Assembly (NCBI GenBank): GCA_021014325.1
Contig: CM037462.1
Span: forward strand, 20,294,135 to 20,358,134
DNA: 64,000 bases
Direction of reading: 5' to 3'
Source of the DNA: Plazaster borealis
Taxonomy: Eukaryota > Echinodermata > Asteroidea > Forcipulatida > Labidiasteridae
In this document: positions 1 to 13,500 of the stretch, piece after piece
How positions within the stretch are numbered: the stretch's first letter is position 1
Layout of the letters: each line of letters starts with the position of its first letter
Position numbers and translations under genes: made by a program
The notes under the pieces: generated by a model
Told to the model about the DNA's origin: nothing
Database searches by the model: none
The model's input: the letters and a program-made list of their open reading frames with translations, nothing else

Positions 1-74
1 ATTTGAATGGATGTATATATACCAAAATAAAGTCAAAATATTTAAATATTAGTTCTACATGTTATACTTCTAGT

Positions 75-442
75 TTAAAGTCTCTGTACACTATTGGTAA
101 GATCGAAAAACACAAATGTTCACAGATTCACACATAACTTACATGATTTAAAGTAAGTAATGGTATAAGGGTTCCTTAAAATATTTCTGCCTAAAATTCT
201 ATCGTTTCTAAGAAATGAGTATAACAATAGTTTTTATCACGCGTGATAATAAACTCGATGTTTGAAAAACAGAAAACATATAAGGTGTCTTTTCACTATT
301 TTCTCGTGACCTCGATGACCAATTGAGCTCAAATTTTCACAGGTTTGTTATTTCATGTAGGCCTATATGGTTAATCACACAAAACATGAAGTTTGTTTGC
401 GACTGTTTTGTCAGCTCTACCAATCCTGTATAATACCTTTAA
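75..442. mobile_element. TTAA-target MITE copy (long-interior subfamily)
   Basis: The element runs from 79 to 438 between TTAA copies at 75-78 and 439-442. The ends are degenerate versions of the AGGCATCGTACACGTTTGG / CCAAACGTGTACGATGCCT termini seen at over ten other sites in the window. The interior contains TATCACGCGTGATAA. The same subfamily, in the opposite orientation, lies at 55,299-58,610, where it is split by a larger transposon. TTAA target duplications are typical of piggyBac and Kolobok elements; no transposase is present here. Confidence 0.75.
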
Positions 443-1165
443 AGTATAAACTTCTTCTCGTTGAGTAATGCTCTAGACCAGGGATCACGTGCGTCCAACA
501 AATAGACATGTGAATTTGGCAGGACTATTATTTTGAACCAATTCGAATGAAAGGGTTTCTGCATTCCTCACTGATTGTAACTATACTCGGTCAGTGAAAG
601 TATCGTTCATAGCAATTAGTCAATTTAATGAACAATTATACACAGCCAGGTGTAAGAGAAGTTTGTAACCTCTTGTATGGTTTTGGCAATTATTACGTAA
701 TTTGTGGTGCTGTTTCTTGGAATGTTTTGTGCCTTACAGGCAAAACCAGAAAGGAACATAAACTAGCAGCTCACAACCAGTTTAACATATCTTATCAAGG
801 TTCCATGCGTTAATTATTGTTTCTAAGCACAAGGTGAAATAAATACAATTCAATGCCACCGTATTATTGTGACTTTCCTTTTAAATGAAATAAAATAGGG
901 GCCTATTAGACTTCAAAAGGTAGTTGCTTCTATTGACACGATTCACATGACGTCATCACCATAGTAAATCTTGCTTGCGCCATGTTGGGACTCAGTTCCC
1001 TCGTGTGTTCCTGTGCAGTGCGCATTTCAGGTGACGCACGTGCGGTTAGACGCGCACCATTATCTTCACATGCAATTTGACTCCCCCCCGGTGGAACGTG
1101 GCAAACAGTAACTTCGTGTGTCGGTGCAAGGGGTCGATTGTGTATCCCCCCCCCCAAAAAAAAAA

Positions 1166-1208
<43 letters not shown>

Positions 1209-1549
1209 AAATAATAATAATAATAGTAATAATAATAATAATAATAAATAAATAAATTTAAATTTAAAAAAAAAAAAACAACAACAACAACACACACACA
1301 AAAAACCCCAAAACAAAACCAAAAACCCCAAAACAAACAGATAAACAAGTTTTACCTTGTGAAATAGGCCTAAACTGACATTTGTTTTTAGAAGTGAACA
1401 ATTTTCGAAATGGTACACAGATCTGCGATGAATGACTAACATTTCGGTTTAGATGGTTTCAGAAATAACGCTAAATGATCCGATGACCGAGGGAAAGAAC
1501 ACTACATGATAACGACAAACAAAAATGAGTGTTTAAATAAATCACATAC
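443..1549. other. Intergenic or 3' gene-flank sequence with microsatellite
   Basis: No convincing gene is seen. A plus-strand open frame at 628-813 is followed by AATAAA near 838, so a plus-strand 3' end is possible but unsupported. On the minus strand, an AG acceptor near 1,010 is followed by an in-phase open stretch of about 25 codons with a stop. It could be the missing last exon of the membrane-protein gene, but the pyrimidine tract is weak. Confidence 0.4.
1162..1340. repeat. Compound microsatellite (AAAT)n (AAT)n (AAC)n (AC)n
   Basis: A run of AAAT units passes into AAT, then A-rich AAC and CA units. It creates long but meaningless open frames on the minus strand, rich in Phe, Leu, Tyr and Ile. 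Confidence 0.95.
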
Positions 1550-4500
1550 TTTATGTTTATCATCGATTACTGCATATTGATTTTCGTTTTCAGCACTGTC
1601 TACATCTTTCTTTTCAGAGGGTTTGTCTTTGATGAAGACACTCTTCGTCTCGGCTAAGATCTCGGATTGATACACGTTGGTTGAAGAATCTACCATGGGC
1701 TTCTTGAGAGAGTTCAACCCCGCAGTGGGCGGATCCACTGGCAACACTTTGACTGGATCACTTGAAGCTTGCAACTCCAAATCATCAAAAGTCAGTTTGG
1801 TATCTCTGGAAAAATAGTTCATATTTTATTTTATTGGACAATACAATATACAAGCAGAGGCCGTCCAGGGAAAGGCAAAAGTAAAAAAAACTGTCATCAA
1901 AAAAGATGTGCCCTCCCAGACCTTGCTCATTTAAAAGAATAAAGATACATATTTGTACACAGAAATCTAAAATTGCAGTAAAAAGTAAACATTACTTTCA
2001 TAGGTAAAATGTTTCCCGTCCTCTAATTTTCAATGAACATACCAGACAACCCGAACTTATAGGTGTGATTTTTCATTCAGCTCTTTAAAATTGGCCTATG
2101 GTTTTATGGATCTAGGTCCCCAAAATTTCATAAAGCCAATGAGCGCACAAAATTGCTTAACACCGAAAATAAATCTCACTTAGCAAAAACAAGGCTATTA
2201 GCAAAAACAAGGACTATTCACACTGCAAAATAAAAATATTTTTTTATTATTGTCTAGCAAAAACAGATAACCAGATGTCATGATCTAATTTGCTTTGTTG
2301 CACCTGGTGCCCTTTTAGGTTGTTTTCTTCAGCGAAGTAATTTGCTGAAAACAGTTAAAACTTTATAACATTGGGTTGGTGATATTTATGGGATGCAAGT
2401 TTAGTGTTACCATGGAGTTATCAGTCAGTGGGAGAATTAGGGGTGAACGAAGCTGGTGCGCACCCCCCCCCCTATTTCCGCCGATTGAAAAACTCCATTT
2501 TGAGCGGTAAATAAATCACATTTATAATTATAAATTAGTAGAAAATTACTTGTAAAACGGTTCTGAAATGCTCTAGATTTCACCACGGGAGAGAACATCT
2601 AAAAAAATAATTCCTGGAGCCCTAAAGCGGGCCCAGACACCACTCAATAATAATATAATAATAATAAGACTTGTAATGCGCACGTATCCACCCTGCTGGG
2701 TGTTCAAGACTCAGTGATCAACATCTCAAAACAAACAGTACAATTTTCAACTTGGAAATTAGCCCTCAAAGTTTTCGCCTCCCTTTCTGATAATCAATGG
2801 ATCCGCCCCTGGTTATCAATGATGTGTAATCATAGGTCAAGTTCGCGCAAGGACCAATAGTTAACTAGTGGTTGTTTACTGACATAGGTAGGGCATGCGC
2901 ACAGAAGTTGGAGTACGAATAACTCTAGTTATGTCATGTCAACGCGACCGGTGTGTAATCATATAACTGGTCCTCTCTGTACTGTGCTATGAAAACGGCT
3001 CTTGATAACCAGCGATGCGACCATGCCCAGTAGACTGGTTCCAAATAGTCGACTAGCGTAGTCCAACTATCGTCGACTAGACAGAGTTCGGGCTAATGTA
3101 GTCGACTTATGGTCAACGATAGTTCTTGCGCGAACTTGACCCTATTGCTTACCTCTTCTTATTCCTGAAATGCACGCATGCAACAAATGCTCCAAACAGT
3201 AAGCACAATCCAATCACTGACAGTAAAGCTATTAACCAAGACTCCAGAAGTAGGCCATTGGTATATGGTTGGAAACCATCCAAGTCACCAAGATCAATCC
3301 TGAATAATTACAATTAAGAATAATTAGAATAAAATAAATGCAGCATTCAAATAGTTGGTAAAGCTGAATGGAGTTGGAAATGCTTAATCTAGCAGAACAT
3401 AGTCTTAATCTAAGGGCCAGGTCACACGAGGCAATTACTGGCAAACAGTTCCAGGCAATCTCCAAAAAGAAAAGGCATTAACATTTGAAAGTTCACATAT
3501 TTTTCTTAGGGATCGTAAGACACTGTTTGAAAAATTACTCTTGTGCTACCAAAGTGATCCTGTAGCATGCACTGCAGTTGGTTGCCTCCAAGTTGCCCGT
3601 AAAAGTTGCCCCGTGTGACAGGGCCATAAGTCTTACCTAATCTTAGTTAATTTTAATCGGGCACACTGTTTGAACTATAGACAAATTCCGAGGTTCACCT
3701 TTGTGGGAGTCAAAACAACAGCATTCCTAATTCTTCGGTAGGCCTTTATGTCTTCACTAGATGACCGAGGTCCACGGATGACAACAGGTCAGTTACCACC
3801 CACCCCCAACCCCGCAGAACTTGGACAGGGTTGAGTATTAAAGGCATCGTACACGTTTGGAAATTTTCAAAGACCAGTGTTCTCACTTGGTGTACCAACA
3901 TAATTATGCATAAAATAACAAGCCTGTGAAAATTTGGGCTCAATTGGTAATCGAAGTTGCAAGAAAATGATGAAAGAAAAAAAACCCTTATCCCAACATA
4001 ATTATGTGTAATTAATGTGTAATTAACATCATTATGTGTAATTATTTTTTATAATTAATTTGTGTGCTTTCAGATAGAATAATAAAGTTGTTATTATTTT
4101 AGTGAGAAATTACCTCTTTCTCAAAAACTACGTTACTTCAGAGGGAGTCGTTTCCTACAATGATATACTATCAACAGCTCTCCGTTGCTTGTTACCAAGT
4201 AAATTTTTATTTATGCTAATATTTGTTTTGAGTCATTACCAAACGTGTACGATACCTTTAATCTTTAGTTAATTTCAATCGGGCACACTGTTTGAACTGT
4301 AGACAAATTCCGAGGTTCACCTTTGTGGGAGTCAAGAACAACGCATTCCTATTCTTAGGTAGGCCTTTATGTCTTCACTAGAAGACCGAGGTGCACGGAT
4401 GACACTAAGGGTCAGTTCACACCCACACCCCACCCCCGCAGAACTTGGACAGGGTTGAGTATTAAACATCGGGTGCTAGGAATGGAGGAAACCTGGATAA

Positions 4501-7500
4501 GGTCTTGGTATAATAAATCCTTACTCGTATCCTAGCTCAGCCTCAATAGCTGCCCTTTCTTGGACGACCATTCTGTCAATCTGTTCAGTGGTCATCGTAA
4601 GCATCGTACGAGCGTCTGGATTCTTAATGTAGAATGACACGGCCGTCCTGTCTGTCTTTGCAGCATCTAGGTTGTACACTATTACATCATTTTCACTGCA
4701 ATTGGAACACACAGAGCTCAATTATACAACTTAATTTCGGTTGCGTTTACTTCCCAGCAGCATAGGTGCCGAACAATCGTGAAATTTACGGTTACCGTTT
4801 TCATAACAAAATTCTACTCTACAAACGGCATTCGATATGTTTATGTACTCTTCGTCTCTCCCGCCCTCTTATTGCGGCGTAACACTTACGGTTTATTCCC
4901 GTATTTTGAAGAACAATGGCCGTAAATGTTACGGTAATATCTGGCCACGAATCTCTAGGTAAATAATCGTAAACATTATTTAAGTTTCCACAGTGATTGT
5001 TTACCAAATTCCCTGGGGGACTTTCACTCCCGTATAAATTACCGATACAGTTTGCAACATCGAGGCCTCCGAATGCTGGTTTAAACAATAATTTGATGTA
5101 ACAGTTCCCATCAGCAGTTTCCACAATTTTGCAGACATGTTTTTCTCTGCATAACCGTCGTCACTGATAGTTTTATACATAATACAAAATATCAAACCAA
5201 CAAGAGGTTTTATAAAGCAATGACTTACTCCACTATTTTGAAGTCCCCTTCGCAGTTTCCCTTGGTTGTACAGTAGTCATTGCAAATATTGCTCATCGTT
5301 ATCTGAAACCTTTTTTGTTCCGTAGCAACAAACTGTATATAGAAGTAATGAAAAACTGATTAAAATAAAACCCAGCAATTTTCTATTAATGGCAGTAACA
5401 TTAATTTCACTTAAAAAGGGTTTAAGATCATTTAAATGGTCCAGATACTATATTCTTTATCTTTCCTCGGACCATAGGGTACCCCGACCTATGCCCGTTT
5501 GGTATTATCGGGCCATTTGGTATCCTGGGCCTATTTTGATATCATGAAGCGGCATTTTGGTATCCTGGGGCTCATTGTATCCTCGGGCCCATTTGGTACC
5601 CCTGAGTCCAATTGGTATCCTGGGCCCATTTGTTAACCTGGGGCCAATTTGGTTTACTGGGCCTATTTTGATATCATGAAGCGGCATTTTGGTATCCTGG
5701 GGCTCATTGAATCCTCGGGCCCATTTTGTACCCCTGAGTCCAATTGGTATCCTGGGCCCATTTGTTAACCTGGGGCCAATTTGGTATACTGGGCCTATTT
5801 TGATATCATGAAGCGGCATTTTGGTATCCTGGGGCTCATTGTATCCTCGGGCCCATTTGGTACCCCTGAGTCCAATTGGTATCCTGGGCCCATTTGTTAA
5901 CCTGGGGCCAATTTGGTATACTGGGCCTACTTTGATATCATGAAGCCCATTTGGTATCCTGGGGCTCATTGTATCCTCGGGCCCATTTGGTACCCCTGAG
6001 TCCAATTGGTATCCTGGGCCCATTTGTTAACCTGGGGCCAATTTGGTATACTGGGCCTACTTTGATATCATGAAGCCCATTTGGTATCCTGGGCCCATTT
6101 GGTATCCCTGAGCCAATTTGGTATCCTGGGCCCATTTGGTACACTGGGCCCATTTGTTATCCTGTAGCTAATTTGGTATCCTGGGCCCATTTGGTACACT
6201 GGGGCTTAATCAATAACCTGGAGCCCTTTTGGTATCCTGTAGCTAATTTGGTATCCTGGGCCCATTTGGTATCCCTGAGCCAATTTGGTATCCTGGGCCC
6301 ACTTGTTATCCTGTAGCTAATTTGGTATCCTGGGCCCATTTGGTACACTGGGGCTTAATCAATAACCTGGAGCCCTTTTGGTATCCTGTAGCTAATTTGG
6401 TATCCTGGGCCCATTTGGTATCCCTGAGCCAATTTGGTATCCTGGGCCCATTTGTTATCCTGTAGCTAATTTGGTATCCTGGGCCCATTTGGTACACTGG
6501 GGCTTAATCAATAACCTGGAGCCCTTTTGGTATCCTTGTGCCCATTTTGTCATTCCAGTTCTCATTTGGTATACTAAGTACAGATAGGCATATGACCTAA
6601 ACTTTGTATTAATTCAACAAGTCTGTATAAGCCAATCATGCCTAAGTGTGTACAAACCGATTTGAACTCGATGTTAACAATCAGTTCCTTCCCTCCCGTT
6701 TTAGACAGTTCGGGAATGGGATCCTGAGGGTCCTTGGTCGCTGTAGGCTCCGTTACCTTGGTCTCGTCATCGTCCCGCTGGAAGTTTTGTGGGGGGTTCG
6801 GAGGGGGTGGAGGGGGTGGTGGAAGTATCACCACATTAGGAGATTCAGGTGTTGTGCCTGTAAAGAGAGTGTAAAGGTAAAACTTACAGGCATCACTCAT
6901 CAAGTAGACGCAATTCGTAATGCAGAGAGTTGGATTTTAGTTTATATTAACTTCACCTTTAAATGACACATCCTTTTAATATTATTGTAAATGCAGTATG
7001 ACCTATCACCGCCACAACTGTGTTCATACGTCGAGCTAAAGTAGTCTGTCATTTACCGGTATCTAATCATGTTTTATTCAAACAAGCGATAATTTGCTCG
7101 ACGAGCAAATTCAAGTTTATTTATAATTAAGGGTTTTAGATAGCTTAGTATAACAGATGTTCATATTCTTGATAAATCTCCTCCCCGTTACTATTGTCAA
7201 GGCGTAGGAATATAAACATGTGTACAAAGGCTTTAGGGGAAGTTAAGGGCTGTTCTGTTGTTCTAGACAAATGAGAAATAGCTGCATCCGTCCGTTCCCA
7301 TAATCAAGTAAAGTTACATTGTCAAACACATTGGAGGTGTTCAAAGAACAGTTTGGTTCATGTGACCATAGAGCAAGTGGTAGATCATCTACAATCATTT
7401 TACAATAGTCACTCTGATGTGCCAGGGGTTATTTTCATATAAAAGGGTCGTCATTTATGTCAGTAGTACATAAACTTCAGAAAAGGAATAAAGAGCCGTT

Positions 7501-10500
7501 TTGAAGATCATCAAGTGTTATCGGTCACTCTCATCCTTTACTGTGAAGGGTCAGATCCCACACTCTCACCTCATCACGGAGGGTGGAGTCATCACAGTAA
7601 TAATGAAGAAGCTGCAACAGAATAAAAAGACTGAACCATATATAGGAATCATGCGTTTAAGCAAAAAGTTCGCCAGATGTCAAGGTGCCCAGCGTTCCTT
7701 GCCTTCACCCTTTCCTTCATTTGCATTTTTATGCTGCAGGTAGCTTCCCTTCATACCGGTACAAAATTGTCTACTGTGGATTCAGCAGAGACCGAAAACG
7801 AACGGTTCATTTATGAGCAAGAAATCGGTGGGATCTAGGTACGGTGTTTTAATTCTCGTCAGCGCTCTGAGTCTCTAGATATCTCTTTCTCGGTAAGAAG
7901 TAAACAAGCTTCGGACTCAAGATAATTCAGATATCATTTTAAAAACAGCCATCAAAGAAGGTTCAAGTTGTAATACGTAGGCCATCGCGTGATTAAAATG
8001 TATGACTTCATATGCACTGAAGTCTTCACTTTGGGCAGTAAACGATGCCTTAGTGTCCATTTTGTGTTTTCTTTGCGTAAAAAGGTTTTATAGACGATTA
8101 AAATGACTCGTGTCACCAAACGTGATGAACGAACGGCCTCGAAACTCGATATTTGATTGGCTACTAAAGTCCACTAAAACTTAGGCTCAAACCTTAAAGG
8201 GACACGTTGCCTTGAATCGGACGAGTTGGTCTAAAAAAGCGTTTGTAACCGTTTGTTATAAAATGCATGGTTAGAAAGACGTTATAAAAGAAGAATACAA
8301 TGATCCACACAAAAAAATATGCCTCGAAACTTTGCGTGGTTTTCCTTTTACTTTGCGAACTAACACGGTCGGCCATTTTGTGGAGTCAAGTTCGCAAAGT
8401 AAAAGGAAAACCACGTAATTTCGAGGCATATTTGTTTGGATCATTGTATTACTTTTATAACGTCTTTCTAACCATATGCATTTTATAACAAACGGTTACA
8501 AACGCTTTTTTAGACCAACTCGTCCGATTCAAGGCAACGTGTCCCATTAAGGTTTGACAAACTAGCTGCACTTCTGCCGTTGACGGCATGCGTCAAAAAG
8601 ACAAACTTTGACGCCATTTGTGGGTTGTTGCTTTGTTACAACAATTTTGCAACAAAGCGGCTATATTAAACGGAGCTCCCACAATGACGTGACATGAGTG
8701 ATGACTTAACCCTTACATGCATGCAGGACGCTACCAGTCAGCACTGGCTGATTAAGCAATTTTGTTAATTACTCTGCGTATGAATTTAGTTAGAGTCCCA
8801 TTTTCCCTGACTTCGAAGAGAATGCGCTTGAGAAACATAATTTAAAGTTTGAGTGGCCAGGGCCTTGCGATTTTTGGTTTTTACGACATACCCTGGTCGA
8901 CAATATACCCTATTCAGCGGTCTCAAGGGAATTCCCTATACACTAATAGCATTGGAGTACGGAGCCCGGGGAGGGACAGGGGAAGAAAAAAATATGCAGG
9001 GCCTAATTCGTTCGCACGGTTTAGTAATCCGTTCGAACGAATTAATAATCCGTTCGCACGGTTTAGTAATCCGTTCGAACGAATCAGGAATCCGTTCGAA
9101 CGAATTAATAATCCGTTCGCACAGTTTAATAATCCGTTCGAACGAATTAGTACTCCGTTCGCACGGTTTAATAATCCGTTCGAACGAATTAGGAATCCGT
9201 TCGCACGGTTTAGCTAAGGCATGAAATGGCGCTGCACGCATGCATAAATGATCCACTCACAACATCAATTTGATTCAAGATGGCGGAGGGCCGCGATGCA
9301 AATAGTTCTGACATGATGATGACCTTGTTGGTAAGCTTGTCAATTGATGCTTTTTATCCAATCATACTGATAAAGATTGCCCAACTGACCAACACGGTCA
9401 TCATCAGATATGTCAGTCAGAACTACTTGTGTCACTGCCCTCCGCCATCTTGAAGCAGTGTTGTTGTTAGTGGATGGTACGCTCACGGATTACTAAACCG
9501 TGCGAACGGATTATTATAATCCGTTCGAACAGATTATTAAACCGTGCGAACGGATTACTAATTCGTTCGAATGGATTATTACACTGTGCGAATGGATTAT
9601 TAATTCGTTCGAACGAATTATTAAACTGTGCGAACGGATTATTAACTCGTTCGAACGGATTGCTACCTCGTTCAAACGGATTACTAAACCGTGCGAACGG
9701 ATTATTAATTCGTTCAAACGGATTACTAAACCAAGTGAACGAATTAGGCCCTGCAAAAAAAATTCTTCCACTGTCCCTTCCCGGGCTCCGTATTAGAGCA
9801 ATGTTGTTCTCCCCATTATAGTTACAACACACAGACTGGTTGACAGACATGGTTTGTGTGTGGGGGGGGGGGGGGGGTGGGAGGTGGGGGTACGGGCAGT
9901 GCGTTGGAGCCTGCCTGAAAACAGCTATATTATTTGACTTCGAGTGAAACGGAGCTTGTCATGTATAACATTGTTTGACCCACCTGACCCCACCCGGTGT
10001 AAATATTAATAATAATAAATAATAATAACGTAAACTTATATAGCGCCAAAATCCGCCTAAAAAGACGCTCAAAGCGCTTCACAGAGAAACAGTATAAAAA
10101 GCTAGGGCCAAACACAATTTATCTAAGCAATAAACCTGAGTAATCACAAATTCTAAAACAACAGACATTATAAAATTTAAAACAAAAACCCTAAAAAGTC
10201 TTAAAAACTGGACCAGTCAGTAGCAGTTAAAAAGCAAAACAATTTAAAAGACGACAAACAGGCAATATAAAAACCTGACCAGAACCACCCCCCCAAGAAA
10301 ATGCGACCCCACCCCTCTCCGTGAACAAAGTAGAGGATTGTGTAAAACTGACACACTGTGTAAACTTAAACCCCCACATAGTAACCAAAAACCTGGAAGG
10401 TAGTACAATTATTGAGAAAACAAGTGAGTCTTCAAAAGGGTCTTGAAGGAAGCAATGGATGTAGATGAGGAAATTTCAGTTGGTAGGCAGTTCCAAAGTG

Positions 10501-13500
10501 AAGTGGCAGAATGGTGTATTGAACGGCCTCCCCATGAACGTTGGACACGGGGAACAACGAGCAAAACGGACTGAGATTACGTGATGGTACAAATCGTGGT
10601 AAGGCTTCTTGAAGATAAGCAGGTGCTGATCCGTTGAGTGTGTGGAATGCAAGCAGGAGAATCTTATAGATGATACGATTTCGCACAGGTAGCCAATGGA
10701 GGGACCTCAACACTGGGGTGATATGATGAGAGCGCTTTGTAAGTGTAACAAGTCGAGCAGCGGAGTTATGGATTTGTTGAAGCCTGTTGAGCTGATACTG
10801 GGGCAGGTTGTACATAAGTGAGTTGCAGAAATCAAGCCTGGAGGATATTAAAGCATGTACAATCTGTTCCGTAGCTGTGCGTGTCAGGTATCCACGAATG
10901 AATCCTATATTGCGTAAATGGAATCTGACCGACTTACACAAACTGGATATATGATCATTAAAGGTCATTTGACTGTCAGAGACGACCCCCAGGTTACGAC
11001 ATGTTGGAGAGGGACTAATGTAGCTAGCGCCAATGCGCACAGATGATATGTTTAACTTGGTGAGATTGTTCTTGGTGCCAAATAACATGAAGTTTGATTT
11101 GGTCTCATTCAGCTTTAAGTAGTTAGAGCTCATCCATGTTCTTATGTGATCAATGCATGCCTCAAGCTTTGCCATGGCTGCCGAGGCACTGGATTGCAGT
11201 GGACTGAAAGATGTAAATAGTTGAAAATCATCTGCATAGCAATGATATTGAATGCCGTACTCATGGATTATCTGACCGAGAGGACTGGTATATATGGAGA
11301 AAAGAAGAGGTCCACCAACCGACCCCTGCGGAACACCACAGACAAGAGGAACAGATGTGGATTTTGAGTTCTTGATGCAAACTGACTGATGGCGATTAGT
11401 AAGGTAAGACTTGAACCACTGCAGAGCTGTGCCACATATCCCAAGTGAAGATAATCGGCTGATAACAATAGCGTGGTCAATCGTATCAAAGGCTGACGAC
11501 AGGTCCAAAAATACAGTTGCTGTGACTCTGCCAGTGTCCATTTGTAGGAGAATATGGCCTGACAGGTGAGCAAGAAGAGTTTCGACACTGTGGTGTGGGC
11601 GATAGGCAGACTGTCGTTCATCAAGAAGGTTGTTCGTTTGAAGATATGATGCAAGTCTGTTGAAAACCACACGTTCAAGTACTTTGGAGAGGTACGTGGG
11701 GTTAGAAACAGGACGATAATTATGCATGATACCAGGGTCCAAGTTGGGCTTTTTCAACAATGGTCGAACCAGGGCCGTTTTAAGGGTGGACGGCACATCC
11801 CCAGAGGCCATGCTACGATTGATGATGCTGGTAATGGCAGGAGCAATCTCATCAACACACTGCTTGAGTATTGTCGTTGGGACTGGATCCAGCTCACATG
11901 ATTTAGAAGGTGTCTTCAAGATGAGTTGCTTTACTTCCTCGATGGAGGCAGATCTAAAGGAAGGCAGCTCTGAGGAAGTTTGTGTAAGTGTCGGTGAAGT
12001 ATCAGTGGAAACTGGGGGTAGGCTGGCACGGATGGTCAACACCTTTGATGTGTAAAAATTACTGAATTGGTTGGCAAGGGTTTCTTGGCAGACATGTGGT
12101 GGCAAAGGTGAAGATGTATTCCTGAGGAGCAGTTTATCAACAAATCTGAAGAGAAGTTTCTGGTCACCAGAACACTTGCCAACAACACTGGAATAATGCT
12201 GATGCTTGGCTCCCTGTATCAGGGCTGAAGTAAGTTGACGCTGGTTACAATAGATTTGACGATGAATTTCAAGTCTCGAAGACCTCCATTTGCGCTCACA
12301 CTGTCTACGTTTGCGTATAGCCTCTGAAATTTCAGCATTATACCAACTGGTGTTTGGACGAATCTTGAAAGTACGTGTTTGAGATGGTGCATGCTTGTCT
12401 AAGATGTCAAGCAAAGTAGCATTGTATATTTCAGTCCCGGATGTAGGTGATTCAGAACAAGTCTTGGTGAGCTGACGGTCTCTTATATCATTAGAGAGGG
12501 CATTGAGATCGAGTGAACATAGATTTCTCGAGATGTAAGTTCGAGTATGTACAGCTGGTTTCTGCATATGTAGATTAAAGAAGACTGCAAAATGGTCAGA
12601 TATTCCTCCCTCGACAGGGATGTCCCAGAGTTTGTGATCACTAGAACGTGTGATGAGGAGATCTAGAGTGTGGCCTCCCTGATGGGTAGCGACATGAACG
12701 TATTGTTGCAGTCCATGTGCAGATAACAAATTTGCAAATTGTGATGGTTTTACAGCTGATGGGTTATCCATGTGAATGTTAAAGTCACCTGTTATTATTA
12801 AAGATGACTGGTCAAACAGGTAGCTGTCTACAAGGGATGCAAACTCGTCCAGGAATGTACAGAAAGAAGCTGTAGACCCAGGTGGTCTGTAGACTATTAC
12901 CAGATGAATCAAGGTTTTGTTGATCACCAACTCTGCCTGTAGAGCCTCAAAGGATCTGAACGTCCTATCTCGGTTGCGAATTTTAACACCGATGGTGCTT
13001 CGGAACAGCATGCCAACCCCCACGCTTATTGACTCGTGGTACATGATTAAATAAGTAACCATCAGGTGTAAGAGCAGCAATTACGGCGGGATCATTTTGA
13101 GTCAGCCATGTCTCAGAAATTCCAATCACATCCAATCCATGTTCCAGGACGAGCTCTTCAAATGCAACAGTCTTGTTTTTAATGGATCGAGCATTAAGCA
13201 TGCCGAACGTGGTCATTTGCACATGTTGTTCTGAGTGTATTTTAATCAAATCATGATTACTATCCATGTGACGAAAGTTGTTACAGGATGGCCGGTTCCC
13301 AATCAAGACAGGAATACAAGGAGACATACCGTTGTTGAACTGACTTGAAGTTTAGCATAAGAGTTTACTTCCGGGTTGGTCTAGTCAAAGTCATACATGT
13401 AACATCTGATGCCCTCAATGTGCAGAAAAAATCACAAAAAGCGTGAGAATAATTTGCAGGCTGAAGACAAAATACAACACATCAATGTATGAATGTTCAA

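Noticed and set aside
930..1442. 170-codon minus-strand frame with long Phe/Leu/Tyr/Ile runs
   Set aside because: It is produced by the AAAT/AAT microsatellite; only its 5'-most part remains a weak candidate for a terminal exon.
4746..5200. Minus-strand frames of 64 and 101 codons as an extra exon of the membrane-protein gene
   Set aside because: The flanking exons already join in phase (5,229 to 4,695), and the frames lack a compatible acceptor and donor pair.
5505..6497. Minus-strand repetitive proteins rich in GPGYQ and PRIPNG, collagen- or silk-like at first sight
   Set aside because: They coincide exactly with the minisatellite, change frame when its period changes, and are intronic to a phase-consistent gene.
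9004..9748. CRISPR-like array of regularly spaced repeats
   Set aside because: There are no unique spacers. The arrays are simple alternating tandem units in inverted arms, in a eukaryotic genome.
8849..9850. Long open frames on both strands with repeated NPFERI, NPFARF and IIRSNELIIRSH peptides
   Set aside because: They arise because a 21 bp repeat without stops stays open in several frames. Opposite-strand and overlapping frames are equally long and none has an independent coding signal.
11726..12055. Plus-strand 109-codon frame
   Set aside because: It lies antisense to the LINE reverse-transcriptase frame and is a shadow of it.
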